A stretch of 64,000 nucleotides of DNA from JAHIQC01 sp964565645 (lineage in GTDB: Bacteria > Actinomycetota > Coriobacteriia > Anaerosomatales > JAHIQC01): contig CAZMFQ010000002.1 of assembly GCA_964565645.1 (NCBI GenBank), forward strand, positions 206,341-270,340, given 5' to 3'. The number at the start of each line of letters is the position of its first letter. Position 1 is the stretch's first letter. The notes below the pieces were generated by a model. That model ran no database searches, had not been told where the DNA came from, and saw only the letters and a list, made by a program, of their open reading frames with translations. Below are positions 50,160-59,557 of the stretch, one piece after another. Position numbers and translations under genes: made by a program.

Positions 50160-51634
50160 CAGTGATACGGCACCCAAATCTGAACGATGGCTTCGGTACC
50201 GCCGGTGACGGATGCCGAGTAGGTCGGACGGCCAGAGTAGACCCTGTTGATACGGACGTAGTAGGTACCAGCGACGAGATCGGTCAGAAGAATCTCACCA
50301 CTGCCGTTGGTGCGGACGTCCTGAAGCTCGAAACTGCGGTCGGCGTTCCAGATGTCGACCTTCTCGTTATCCAGCCGATCGCCGCGGTTGTCCCAGACGA
50401 TGATCCTCAGCGAACCGGCGGTCACAGGCGTGAGATTGAACTGCTCGGTGATCGGAGTACCCGCAACGACCGAGACGTTTCGTGACTGGCTGATGTACCC
50501 GGACTTGGTGACCGCGATGCTGTAGGTACCCGACAGCGCGAGATTGAAGGTCGACTCGCCCGATGACGGAGTGGTCGCGGGGCTTCCCGCAACGTTGCTG
50601 GTCGAAGGTGAAGGCCCTCTGACCGTGACCGTCGCACCCTCAAGAGCGTTGGCCCCGGAATCGTCGCGCACGCGGACGGACAAAGCGGCGGGATCGGCCA
50701 GCCTCACGGTCACCTCGACCGTCTGGCCACCAGACGAGATGACCAGTGGCTCGGTGCCGTCGGCGCGACCCGGCGCGCTCGCGCGCACCGAGTAGGTGCC
50801 ACGCAGCAAGTTCGTGAAACGGGTGTCGCCGCTTGCATCCACGGCCTGCGTGACCTGCGAACCGTCTGGCTTGGTGAGGACGACTGTCGCATTGGTGATA
50901 GGGACGCCGGCCGTGGTTCTCACGTGTACCACACCGGTGCTCGGACGCTGGCCGTAGACTGTGAGCCGTGTGACGAGGTCGACCGCGACCGTCGCGCCTG
51001 CCACGCCGGACAGGTCCATGATGTACCCGTCAGCGGTGACGTTCGTGGTGATGGTGCCCGCCGGTACAAAACCGAAGAACACCTCGCCCGCGGCGGTGGT
51101 CCGCAACGTGCGGGAGATCCCTGTCGAAGGCTGTATGGTCACCCTGGCGCCCGGGATGGGCTCGTTGGTGTCGATATCGAGAACGTCGATGAGCACGTCG
51201 CCGCTGTTCACCAGCTCGGACTTGCCATAGATGTTGCTCGAGACCTCTATGCTGTCCTCGCGCGGATCGGTCCAGGAGACGGTGACCGTGATCTGCTTGT
51301 ACGTTGCACGTCCGGCTGCGCTTCGCGCCCAGCGCACATCGGTCGTGACAGCGAAGTCGCCGACTGTCTCCTCCGCAGGTATCGTTCCGGCGGGATCGCC
51401 GTACGTGCCATCGGAATACTGCACTCCGATGTCGTCGTACGGCACGTTGCGCGCCTGCTCGATCCGCTGGTTCGCAAGGTTGGTGGCTGCCTCGCGGGCA
51501 ACCGTCGTTCGTGTCGTGTCGGCAGCGAATCCGATGACTCCGACCACCGAAACGGTGATCACGAAAAGGATGCTGGCGGCAACCACGAACTCGACCACGG
51601 TGAAACCGAAGTCACGTCTGCGTTTGAGATCCAC
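50159..51634 (-). CDS. PilV-like prepilin with four Ig-like repeats
   Basis: The 491-residue protein has a short leader and the prepilin motif DFG/FTVVEFVVAAS with Glu at position 5. After the pilin head (to about residue 150) come four tandem domains of about 75-85 residues of the carboxypeptidase-regulatory/Cna-B type, each of the form GxxxxxTNxxxG...FxxLxxGTYxxxxxxxGY. Such domains build stalks or adhesins. GTG 51634 is preferred because GGGAG is nine bases before it; the ATG at 51643 abuts that site. This is probably a tip adhesin of the pilus. Confidence 0.85.
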   Translation of the reverse strand: MDLKRRRDFGFTVVEFVVAASILFVITVSVVGVIGFAADTTRTTVAREAATNLANQRIEQARNVPYDDIGVQYSDGTYGDPAGTIPAEETVGDFAVTTDVRWARSAAGRATYKQITVTVSWTDPREDSIEVSSNIYGKSELVNSGDVLIDVLDIDTNEPIPGARVTIQPSTGISRTLRTTAAGEVFFGFVPAGTITTNVTADGYIMDLSGVAGATVAVDLVTRLTVYGQRPSTGVVHVRTTAGVPITNATVVLTKPDGSQVTQAVDASGDTRFTNLLRGTYSVRASAPGRADGTEPLVISSGGQTVEVTVRLADPAALSVRVRDDSGANALEGATVTVRGPSPSTSNVAGSPATTPSSGESTFNLALSGTYSIAVTKSGYISQSRNVSVVAGTPITEQFNLTPVTAGSLRIIVWDNRGDRLDNEKVDIWNADRSFELQDVRTNGSGEILLTDLVAGTYYVRINRVYSGRPTYSASVTGGTEAIVQIWVPYH

Positions 51635-51710
51635 GAGCCACATCTCCCTATGTATACACACTCCCACATCTATTATCGTGCGACGGGGCGCGGAACTTTA
51701 CCAGAGAGAT

Positions 51711-51748
51711 GCCTGCGGTCGCAGCCACGAACGCACCGCGTCGCAGGC
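51711..51748 (-). terminator. Possible attenuator between PilP-like and PilV-like genes
   Basis: GCCTGCG and CGCAGGC form a 7-bp stem with a long GC-rich inner loop directly after the stop of the PilP-like gene. An alternative inner hairpin (GCGGT/ACCGC) is possible. The 120-base gap also contains GATAAT, so a new promoter may start here. Confidence 0.35.
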
Positions 51749-51754
51749 CACATC

Positions 51755-52369
51755 CTACTTGGATGTACCCTGCCCGATCGAAAGCGTCACCTGAGAATCG
51801 CCGTAGAGCATCACGACAGACGTGTCACCGATGCTCAAGACCTGCCACGGCGTGTCGGGGATGGTCCCCCCGACCTTCAACCGGTACTCGGTGCCGTTGT
51901 AGAGCATGACCGCGACGGCCGCACCGTCCTCGGACGTGATGTCCTCGAGATAGAGGGTGTCACCCTCCGGATCCGTGATCGTGCTGGTCTCGGTCGCGGA
52001 CTCCTCGACCGGCGGCTTGATCAGTGGGTCGAAGATATCCCTGAACGTGAAGATGTCCTGGGGCGCGATGGCGGCGGGCTCGATCGCCGGGCCGCCCGTA
52101 GCAGTCTCGGAGCCGGCGACACCGGTCGTGACCTGCGACGAAGCCTGCTTGACGACATCGGTGAGCATGTCCTCGGCCTGGTTCTTCACGAAGAACCCGA
52201 ATGCGAAGAGCGCGACCGCGGACGCGATACCAAGGAACACCAGAACGGCGACGACGATCGTCACGATCCGGCCGGTAGGAGTAGCGAAGAAGCCCTTCTT
52301 GGCGCCCTGCTCCTCGGCGATCTCAGAGATCGGCTGCCCCGGATCCTGTGGTGTCATCTGATCGACCAC
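51755..52369 (-). CDS. PilP-like membrane protein
   Basis: The 204-residue protein has a cytoplasmic N-terminus of about 35 residues, one membrane helix (about 35-62), a Pro/Thr/Glu-rich linker with IFDPLIKPP, and a small beta domain with YRLKVGGTIPDTPWQVLSI and VTLSIGQGTSK. This layout resembles PilP/GspC HR domains that follow PilO. GTG 52369 has AAGGAG eight bases before. PilP normally contacts an outer-membrane secretin, which a monoderm would not have. Confidence 0.65.
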   Translation of the reverse strand: MVDQMTPQDPGQPISEIAEEQGAKKGFFATPTGRIVTIVVAVLVFLGIASAVALFAFGFFVKNQAEDMLTDVVKQASSQVTTGVAGSETATGGPAIEPAAIAPQDIFTFRDIFDPLIKPPVEESATETSTITDPEGDTLYLEDITSEDGAAVAVMLYNGTEYRLKVGGTIPDTPWQVLSIGDTSVVMLYGDSQVTLSIGQGTSK

Positions 52370-52387
52370 GTCTGTAGCTCCTTACGC

Positions 52388-52999
52388 CTACGGGTTCGAC
52401 GGGGCCGGAGGCACCGTCGCGCTCGCTGGCTGCGGCTCGGCAAGCGTATAGACTTCGATGGTGATCACGCCGGTGACGAGCGTCTCAGGCTCAGCGGTCG
52501 ACGTGGTCGCATCGGACTCCGACTCCTGTCGTGACATGTCGAAACCGACGATACGGACCTGCCGTGTCAGGCGACGAAGCCGCTGCAGCAGGTCCACACA
52601 ATCCTGCCAACGCCCGGTCAACTGCATCTCGACCTGGATGGCCGAGTAGCCCTCACGGACGTCGGGGCGTTGCGGCGTGATGGAGACGAACTCCATGCCT
52701 GACTCATTGACGGCGTCTTGGAGTTCGATGATGAGACCGGGCATCTCGGGCGTCTCCGGAAGCTGATTGAGGAGCCTCAGGAGCTTCGTCTCGGTCTCCG
52801 CCGAGCGGGACTTGATCTCCTGGCGGCGATCCAGCAGCGTCTGGGCTGCCGCCAGATCCGAGTCGGCCTGCTTGATCTCGTCGTCAAGACGACCCATCGC
52901 GCTGATCTGAGGGACGATCAGCAAGAAGACGGCAAGCGCGGCTATTACGACCACTGCGATGATCGCGAAGATGAGCTTCTGGCTCGAAGTGAGCTTCAT
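52388..52999 (-). CDS. pilO: Type IV pilus inner-membrane platform protein PilO
   Basis: The 203-residue protein has one N-terminal membrane helix (about 9-30), a coiled coil (about 37-80) and a ferredoxin-like domain, with the PilO feature YSAIQVEMQLTGRWQDCVDLLQRL. A Thr/Ser/Pro tail ends the protein. It follows pilN by 21 bases. Confidence 0.88.
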   Translation of the reverse strand: MKLTSSQKLIFAIIAVVVIAALAVFLLIVPQISAMGRLDDEIKQADSDLAAAQTLLDRRQEIKSRSAETETKLLRLLNQLPETPEMPGLIIELQDAVNESGMEFVSITPQRPDVREGYSAIQVEMQLTGRWQDCVDLLQRLRRLTRQVRIVGFDMSRQESESDATTSTAEPETLVTGVITIEVYTLAEPQPASATVPPAPSNP

Positions 53000-53020
53000 C
53001 GGGTGTTCGCTTTCCTCGAC

Positions 53021-53653
53021 CTACGGATTCGGTGCGGTTGGCGGGGCGGACACGGTCGCGGAGGTGCTCGGGATCGGCGGCCTCTTGACGTCTGCGGAGA
53101 TGGTGAAGAACATGGCGAACTCGGTCGTATCGGTCACCTCGGTACGGGCCGAGGAGTCAAGCCACACGTTGTCGAGCAACTCGAGGTCGCCAAGGCGCAC
53201 GAGGGTCTTGGCGACGGCCTTGTGACCGACATCGGGGACGTCATCATCGCTGTCGACCGCGTTGCCTACGATGATGAGCCCGTCGACCTCGTTGGCCTGG
53301 ATGTTGTCGACCCAGACATCCGAGGGAAGCACGAGCGAAAGCTCGTTCGCGACCCGTCCCCAGTTGACCCGCCCGCCGAGCGCCGTGTCGGCGATCGCGA
53401 TGCGAGCGGACAGATCGGACTCCTTCTGCTCGAAGACCTTGTACGCCTCGGCCTTCGCCCGGAGCTGCGTCGCCTGATCCACACGCTGTTGCAGATCGCT
53501 GTTCTTCTGATTCACCTGGAACAGCAGGAAGATGTATGCGATACCGATCACCGCGCCGACGATGATGCCCACGACGATGACGTAGCCGATGCGCTGCTCG
53601 AACTTCCGCTTCTCGATTATCTCGGGAGGCAGCAGGTTAATGCGCACCATCAC
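53021..53653 (-). CDS. pilN: Type IV pilus assembly protein PilN
   Basis: The 210 residues begin with the PilN motif INLLPPEIIEKRK, which binds PilM, then a membrane helix (about 23-47), a coiled coil and a small periplasmic-type domain. GTG 53653 lies in a GTGA overlap with the pilM stop; ATG 53650 is an alternative. Confidence 0.9.
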   Translation of the reverse strand: MMVRINLLPPEIIEKRKFEQRIGYVIVVGIIVGAVIGIAYIFLLFQVNQKNSDLQQRVDQATQLRAKAEAYKVFEQKESDLSARIAIADTALGGRVNWGRVANELSLVLPSDVWVDNIQANEVDGLIIVGNAVDSDDDVPDVGHKAVAKTLVRLGDLELLDNVWLDSSARTEVTDTTEFAMFFTISADVKRPPIPSTSATVSAPPTAPNP

Positions 53654-54768
53654 GATACGCCCCCCATCGCCAGGCCGATCGCGGGAACGGCGCCCATCCG
53701 GTCAGCAAGCACGACCTGTTCGATCCCCGAGGCCAGCTGCACATTGGACAACGCATCGGCGAGGATGACCTCAGCCTGCAGGCCCTTGGACAGGTAACTA
53801 CCGATGTTGGCGAGCTGGGCGCCGCTGCCGGTCATGTAGATGCGGCGGATGGTCCGGGCCTGTGTGGCCTGCGTCAGGTAATAGTCGAATGAACGACGCA
53901 CCTCAGCGATGAACTTGTTCACTTCCCGCTCGAGGGCGTCGCGCGCGACCTGGACCGCCTGATCCTCGATGGCGCCGGCCATACCCGCGTCGTCGATGTT
54001 TGGCAGCCCGGCCCTGATCTTGAGATCCTCGGCCTCGTCGAACGTCAGGTCGAGGACGTTGGCGACCGCCTGCGTGAACTGATTGCCCGCGATCGAGGAC
54101 ATCCTGGTGAAGCGCGGTACGCCCTTCTCGACGACCGCGATGTTGGTGATACCGGAGGAGACATGGATGATGCCGATGGCCTCGTCCGTCGCGTCCTCGG
54201 GACCGAGGATCGGATCGGAGAGTCCCAGAAGCGCCCTCACTATCGCGAACGATGTGATGTCGACCTGCATGAGCTTGAGTCCGGCGCTCTCGATCGCCGC
54301 AACGGCGTTACCGATCATGTCGCGTTGCGCCGCCACGAGCAGGACTTCCATCATGTGCTCGTCCGCCGGAGTCATGTAGTCCCCGATGATCCGGAAGTCG
54401 AGGATCGCGTCCTCGACGGGGATCGGGATGTAGTCCTGAGCCTGATACTGGATCGCTCCCTCAAGCTCCGAGCGCTCCATGTAGGGCAGATCTATCAGGC
54501 GAACGACGACCTTCTGATTGGAGACGCCGATGGCGACTTCCTTGCCCTTGAGGCCGGCGCGTCGCCAGAGTTCCTTGAGGGACGAGGCGACCGCCTCGGG
54601 GTCCACGATCTCGCCTTCGACGACAGCGCCCATAGGCACGCCGACCGAGCCGTAGGCGGAAAGAACGAGGCCAGCGCCCGAAGAGCGCAGCTGCGCAGCA
54701 CGCACATGATCAGTCCCGATGTCGAGACCGATAGGAATCGGTTGGGCACCGAGTGAGAGAAATCCCAC
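53650..54768 (-). CDS. pilM: Type IV pilus assembly ATPase-fold protein PilM
   Basis: PilM is an actin-like cytoplasmic protein that binds the PilN N-terminus and contacts the motor. The 372 residues have IPIGLDIGTDHVRAAQL with the actin-type phosphate loop, and YMTGSGAQLANIGSYLS. GTG 54768 has AAGGGGG six bases upstream. It begins a unit of pilM-pilN-pilO and the PilP-like gene. Confidence 0.93.
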   Translation of the reverse strand: MGFLSLGAQPIPIGLDIGTDHVRAAQLRSSGAGLVLSAYGSVGVPMGAVVEGEIVDPEAVASSLKELWRRAGLKGKEVAIGVSNQKVVVRLIDLPYMERSELEGAIQYQAQDYIPIPVEDAILDFRIIGDYMTPADEHMMEVLLVAAQRDMIGNAVAAIESAGLKLMQVDITSFAIVRALLGLSDPILGPEDATDEAIGIIHVSSGITNIAVVEKGVPRFTRMSSIAGNQFTQAVANVLDLTFDEAEDLKIRAGLPNIDDAGMAGAIEDQAVQVARDALEREVNKFIAEVRRSFDYYLTQATQARTIRRIYMTGSGAQLANIGSYLSKGLQAEVILADALSNVQLASGIEQVVLADRMGAVPAIGLAMGGVS

Positions 54769-54835
54769 AGGAGTCCCCCTTCTGCTACGACTGCTACGTT
54801 CAGGCTACGACAGTGCTGCGACTACTCCTCGTGTG

Positions 54836-54865
54836 ATTCTAACGTTAACTTTCTCACAAGGGCAA
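54836..54865 (-). promoter_or_regulatory. Promoter of the pilM operon
   Basis: TTGCCC (54860-54865) and TAGAAT (54836-54841) are 18 bases apart, about 68 bases before pilM. The leader holds three copies of CTACG in a short GC-rich run, without a clear hairpin. The same promoter form lies upstream of the small peptide gene at 12887. Confidence 0.55.
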
Positions 54866-54934
54866 GCCTCATGCAAAGTCATCACACCCCACATGTATCG
54901 GCGCATTCCCGCAGATAGTTGAAGGGTCCGGGGC

Positions 54935-55768
54935 TCAGGCCACGCCGACGAGCCTCGCGTACCACGCCCAGACCTGCTCGCCCCACACCGAGAGAAGCAG
55001 TGCCGCGGCGGCGAGACAGGGCCCGAATGCGAACTTCGTGGCACCGCCGGTTCCTTTGCGCGATGCCGCGACCGCTCCCCAGATCGTCCCGAAGATCGAG
55101 CCGACGAAGAACACCGCGAGGGTGTACACGCCGAGGAACGGCGAAAGCGCTATGAGGAGCTTCACGTCCCCCATACCGAGGCCGGCGCGGCCGCGAGCGC
55201 TCCCGTAGAGCACCGATATGAGGAGCGTGACGCCGCCGGCACTCACTGCGCCGACCGCGGTTGCGACCAAAGGTCCTGCGAAGGCGCCTGACGCGGCGGT
55301 CAGCGGCACCGTCGGAACACCGGAGAGCTGTGAGTAGACGACGAATCCGAGCCCACCTAGTCCAAGGATGAGTACGAGCTGATTCGGCAAACGCCGGACA
55401 TCAAGGTCGATCATCGAAAGGATCAGCAGGACGTAGTAGAGGAACGCAGCAGCGAGCGCAGCGAGCGTCGGACCGAACACACGCACCGCCAGCAGAAAGA
55501 GAAGTCCCGAGGCGAGTTCGACCAACGGGTATCGCGGGGATATGCGCGCACCGCAATCGCGACACCTGCCCCTGAGAGCTACCCACCCAAGAAGCGGCAC
55601 GTTGTCATACCAACGGATCGGGTGGTCGCACGAAGGGCAGTGCGAGCCCGGTTGTGAGAGCGACTCGCCGCGCGGCAGACGCCAGATGACCACGTTGGCG
55701 AAACTACCGAAGACCAGCCCGAACACGAAGGCCGCCACAGCGATGAAACCTGTCCATGCTTCCAGCAT
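54935..55768 (-). CDS. pilD: Prepilin peptidase/N-methyltransferase
   Basis: The 277-residue membrane protein cleaves prepilin leaders and methylates the new N-terminus. It has the two CxxC pairs of a zinc-binding loop (CPSCDHP, CRDCGAR) and both catalytic Asp motifs (IDLDVRRLPN and GMGDVKLL). About eight helices are visible. It lies between the pilin gene and the pilM promoter. Confidence 0.95.
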   Translation of the reverse strand: MLEAWTGFIAVAAFVFGLVFGSFANVVIWRLPRGESLSQPGSHCPSCDHPIRWYDNVPLLGWVALRGRCRDCGARISPRYPLVELASGLLFLLAVRVFGPTLAALAAAFLYYVLLILSMIDLDVRRLPNQLVLILGLGGLGFVVYSQLSGVPTVPLTAASGAFAGPLVATAVGAVSAGGVTLLISVLYGSARGRAGLGMGDVKLLIALSPFLGVYTLAVFFVGSIFGTIWGAVAASRKGTGGATKFAFGPCLAAAALLLSVWGEQVWAWYARLVGVA

Positions 55769-55863
55769 ATACGCGGTTCACGCTCCCCTCTGAGACATCG
55801 CCACGTTACCCGAGCACGCTAGCGTCGACAACACCCGCACCCCGCGCGAGCAAAGACAAGAAG

Positions 55864-55899
55864 AAGAAGGACCGGCGGGTCTCCCCACCGGCCCTTCTT
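55864..55899 (-). terminator. Terminator of the major pilin gene
   Basis: A 16-bp stem with two G-T pairs (55864-55879 with 55884-55899) and a four-base loop follows the pilin stop at 29 bases. The tail on the minus strand is CTTCTTG. It would give a short, abundant pilin mRNA. Confidence 0.7.
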
Positions 55900-55928
55900 G
55901 GCCGATTCAAAGAATCGTTCGCCTACGA

Positions 55929-56255
55929 CTAGTCGTCGTAGCGGCCGTGCGTACCGCAGTCGAGCTCGCCAGCGGTGGCGTCATAGGTGTAGGTACCAGC
56001 AGCCGGGCAGATCGGAGCGGCCTTGAGATAGGTCGCGGTCACGAGGGCGGCAACGTCGGCCGGCAGGGCGCCGGTCTCGGCCTCGTAGCTGCGGGCGGCA
56101 CCGTCAACGGTACGCTCGTTGGCAAAGCAGGACTTGGTCTGAGCGTTGGTCTTCGCCGCGTTGAACACAGGGATCGCGATGGCAACAAGGATACCGATAA
56201 TGAGAACGACGACCATGAGCTCGACCAGGGTGAAGCCTTCATCCTTACGGAACAT
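55929..56255 (-). CDS. pilA: Type IV major pilin
   Basis: The 108-residue prepilin has a 7-residue leader FRKDEG, then FTLVELMVVVLIIGILVAIAIP with cleavage after Gly and Glu5 of the mature protein. The short head ends in a region with Cys residues (SCFANERT, APICPAAG, GELDCGTH). The ribosome binding site AAGGAGGTG is the best in the window, six bases before the ATG, and a strong terminator follows. Both features fit a highly expressed structural subunit. Mature protein of about 101 residues is short for a major pilin. Confidence 0.93.
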   Translation of the reverse strand: MFRKDEGFTLVELMVVVLIIGILVAIAIPVFNAAKTNAQTKSCFANERTVDGAARSYEAETGALPADVAALVTATYLKAAPICPAAGTYTYDATAGELDCGTHGRYDD

Positions 56256-56397
56256 AGCTTCGCACCTCCTTCTTCCCCTCTCGGGGCACCTTCGGCAGCC
56301 CTCCAGACCACCGATTTTCCACTACATGTCACCTATCGGTCCCGCACTTGGAGACCTTAAGTGATTTCTCAAGAATCTCGACAAACGGTGCGCGGCG

Positions 56398-57609
56398 TCA
56401 CTGTACGAGCGTGATGACCTGGAACATCGGCATATACAGCGCGATGACCATACCGCCGACGATGACGCCCAGACTGGCCATCATCAGCGGCTCGATGAGC
56501 GACGTGATGCCGTCCACGGCCGTGGAGACTTCCTCGTCGTAGAAGTCCGCGATCTTGTTGAGCATCGCGTCCAGGGCGCCCGTCTCCTCGCCGACCGCGA
56601 TCATCTGCACGAGCATCGACGGGAAGACCGGCGACTCCGCGAGCGGCTTGGCGATCGTCTCGCCTTCCTTGATCGCGGACCGCGCCTTCTTGACCGCTCG
56701 CGAGACGACCTCGTTGCCCGCCGTATCGGCGACGATATCCAACGCAGAGAGGATCGGTACACCGGCAGCGATCAGCGTGCCGAACGTACGCGTGAACTTG
56801 GCGAGCGAGATCTTGCGGACCATCGAGCCGAAGACCGGCATACGCAGCTTCGCGCCGTCCCAGATGAACCGTCCGCGCTCGGTATTGGTCCAGGCGCGGA
56901 ACACGAAGAACAGCACGACCGCGATCACGAGCGCGGCGAGGCCCCTGAGACTCGCGACGAAGTCCGAGGCGTTCACCAGAAACTGCGTGATGCCCGGCAG
57001 CTCGCCGCCCATCTCGTTGAACATCTTCTCGAACGTCGGCACGACAAAGATCATCATCGCTGCCAACACGACCATGACCAGACCGCCCATGGCGACCGGG
57101 TAGGTCATGGCCGACTTGATCTTGCCCTTGAGGGCGAGCTCGCTCTCGAAGTGGTCGGCGACCCTCAACAGGACCTCGTCGAGCACACCGCCGGTCTCGC
57201 CTGCGCGGACCATGTTCACGAATATGGGCGGGAATACCTTCGGGTGGCGGGCCATCGAATCAGACAAAGACTGGCCGGCCTCGACATCCTTGGCGACCTG
57301 TTGGATGACGTCGCGCAAGCCCACGCTCTCAGTCTGCTGCGCCAGGATCGAGAGACACTTCGTGAGGGAGAGACCAGCGTTGATCATTGTGGCGAACTGC
57401 CTGGCGAAGATCGCGACATCCTTGACCTTGACGCCGGTACCGAAGCGGATGTCGTTCAGGGCGGCAAGACCGCCCTTCTGGTCGACCTCCAGGATGATGT
57501 AGCCCATCTCCCGGAGCTTCATGCTTACGGCTTCGCGGCTTTCGCCCTCCACCGAGCCCTTGACGATCTTCCCGGCCTTGTCACGAACCGAATAGTTGAA
57601 CGTAGCCAT
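56398..57609 (-). CDS. pilC: Type IV pilus inner-membrane platform protein PilC
   Basis: PilC is the membrane platform turned by PilB. The 403 residues contain two T2SSF domains: the first has FARQFATMINAGLSL and the second KFTRTFGTLIAAGVPILSAL, with about three membrane helices between and after. ATG 57609 has AAGGAG eight bases before it. Confidence 0.95.
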   Translation of the reverse strand: MATFNYSVRDKAGKIVKGSVEGESREAVSMKLREMGYIILEVDQKGGLAALNDIRFGTGVKVKDVAIFARQFATMINAGLSLTKCLSILAQQTESVGLRDVIQQVAKDVEAGQSLSDSMARHPKVFPPIFVNMVRAGETGGVLDEVLLRVADHFESELALKGKIKSAMTYPVAMGGLVMVVLAAMMIFVVPTFEKMFNEMGGELPGITQFLVNASDFVASLRGLAALVIAVVLFFVFRAWTNTERGRFIWDGAKLRMPVFGSMVRKISLAKFTRTFGTLIAAGVPILSALDIVADTAGNEVVSRAVKKARSAIKEGETIAKPLAESPVFPSMLVQMIAVGEETGALDAMLNKIADFYDEEVSTAVDGITSLIEPLMMASLGVIVGGMVIALYMPMFQVITLVQ

Positions 57610-57767
57610 ACCTACTGCTCCTTGCCGCGAATCGAGCTGCCTTTCGAGCAGTGCCCCTGTCACGCCCGAGGACGCGCACCACACGAGCCTACCGACATGA
57701 TACCTCGGAATCAGTTATCGGCTCATCCGAAGGACGGCGTTAGTCTCCAACGATCGAGCGAGCGGGG

Positions 57768-59441
57768 TCAGACTATGACGCGAAGGATCTCCTCGATCGA
57801 CGTCCTTCCGAGCCTGACCTTCTCAAGCCCGTCCTGCTTGAGGGTCATCATCCCCTCGGCGATCGCGACGCGCTTGATCTCGTCGGCCGTGGCCTCATCG
57901 ACCGTCAGTCTGCTGATCTCCTCGGAGACGAGAAGCACCTCATGGACGCCCATCCGACCGCGGTACCCGGTGTTGCCGCACTTCTTACAGCCCTTGCCCC
58001 GATAGATGACCTCAGGGAGGTTGTCCTCGCGGAAACCGGCGTCGATGAGAACCTGCGGCTTGGGCCGATACTCCTCTTTGCAGTCCGGGCAGAGTTTGCG
58101 CGCAAGGCGCTGGGCAAGGACGCAGTCCACTGCCGAAGAGACGAGGAACGGCTCGACGCCCATCTCCACAAGACGGGTGATGGCGCCCGGCGCATCGTTC
58201 GTGTGCAATGTAGAGAGGACCAGGTGGCCCGTGAGCGCCGACTCGATGGCGATCTTGGCGGTCTCCTGGTCGCGGATCTCGCCGACCAGGATGACGTCGG
58301 GCGAGCAACGAAGGAAAGAGCGCAGGGCACGAGCGAAGGTGAGTCCCGCTTTGGCGTTGGTCTGACACTGGTTCACGCCCGGCAGCCTGTACTCGACAGG
58401 GTCCTCGGCGGTGATGATGTGCCGCGCCGGATCGTTGAGGACGTTGATAGCGGCGTACAGCGATGTGGACTTCCCGGAACCCGTCGGCCCCGTGACGAGG
58501 ATCGCGCCATAGGGCTTGGTGAACGCGGACTGGAAGCGTTCGAGAGCCGTGTCGGTGAACCCGAGGTCCGAAAGCTGAAGAAGGATCGAGTCCTTGCGAA
58601 GGATTCGGAGAACGACCCGCTCCCCGTACACAGTCGGCAGTGTGGAGACACGGAAGTCCAGTTTGTGCGTGCCGATCGTCAGTGCGCAGTGGCCGTCCTG
58701 GGGCCGACGCGACTCCGCGATGTCCATCTCGGCCATGATCTTGAAGCGGGAGAGGATCGCCGCCTGGACGGTCTTGGGACTACGCATGACCTCGTGAAGC
58801 ACGCCGTCCACGCGGAACCGAACGCGAAGATCCTTCTCCTGGGGCTCGATATGGATGTCCGACGCGCGCTCGGCGACGGCTTTCTGGATGATGTAGTTGA
58901 CGAGTTTGACGATCGGAGCGTCGGACTGGACATCCGTGAGCTGATCGAGGGCGCTGTCGTCGAGCTCGTCACTCCCGATGAACTCATCGGTATCGGAGTG
59001 CTCCGCCACCTTGTAGTACTCCTCGATGGTGGCGATGATGTCGTCCTTGGTGGAGATGGCCGGCTTGATCTCGTAGCCCGTTATGATCCGCAGATCATCA
59101 AGAGCCAAGACGTTCTGCGGATCCGCCATCGCCACGACGAGCTCGTTCTCGTCGTTGATCGTGACCGGCATCAGCACGTATCGCTCGGCCAGCTCCTTGG
59201 GCACCACCGATACGGCGGTGGGTTCGGGCTTGCGCTCAGCGAAGTCGATGTACTCGATCCCGATCTGCGCGGCCATGACTGAGAGTATGGCGCCCTGGGT
59301 CGCATACCCCAGATCGACCAAGACGCGGCCCAGCGGACTGCCGGTGGCGTTATGGACCTCGAGGGCATCCACCAATTGGCGGTCCGTGATGATACCGGCA
59401 CGCATCAACAACTGACCGAGTCTCTGTCCAGCTTCCGCCAC
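57768..59441 (-). CDS. pilB: Type IV pilus assembly ATPase PilB
   Basis: PilB is the extension motor. The 557 residues have an N-terminal MshEN-type domain (GQLLMRAGIITDRQL), then the GspE core with Walker A GPTGSGKS (318-325), the Asp box and Walker B regions (ILVGEIRDQETA), and a zinc tetracysteine (CPDC, CKKCGNTGY). MshEN domains bind c-di-GMP in some PilB-type ATPases, which suggests regulation. The start is GTG 59441. No PilT retraction ATPase is in the window. Confidence 0.96.
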   Translation of the reverse strand: MAEAGQRLGQLLMRAGIITDRQLVDALEVHNATGSPLGRVLVDLGYATQGAILSVMAAQIGIEYIDFAERKPEPTAVSVVPKELAERYVLMPVTINDENELVVAMADPQNVLALDDLRIITGYEIKPAISTKDDIIATIEEYYKVAEHSDTDEFIGSDELDDSALDQLTDVQSDAPIVKLVNYIIQKAVAERASDIHIEPQEKDLRVRFRVDGVLHEVMRSPKTVQAAILSRFKIMAEMDIAESRRPQDGHCALTIGTHKLDFRVSTLPTVYGERVVLRILRKDSILLQLSDLGFTDTALERFQSAFTKPYGAILVTGPTGSGKSTSLYAAINVLNDPARHIITAEDPVEYRLPGVNQCQTNAKAGLTFARALRSFLRCSPDVILVGEIRDQETAKIAIESALTGHLVLSTLHTNDAPGAITRLVEMGVEPFLVSSAVDCVLAQRLARKLCPDCKEEYRPKPQVLIDAGFREDNLPEVIYRGKGCKKCGNTGYRGRMGVHEVLLVSEEISRLTVDEATADEIKRVAIAEGMMTLKQDGLEKVRLGRTSIEEILRVIV

Positions 59442-59557
59442 TAGTCGACCTCATCGGGATACGTGGGCGCCGGGCGCCCGGAACGAACGAGACCATGGTA
59501 CGACAAACCGAGGCGGTTGGCGCAGTGATCGACCGGCAACGGAAACGCATGCACTCG

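Noticed and set aside
56256..56397. Possible c-di-GMP riboswitch in the pilin leader
   Set aside because: The leader has no GEMM-type conserved core that I can find; only a strong ribosome binding site is present.
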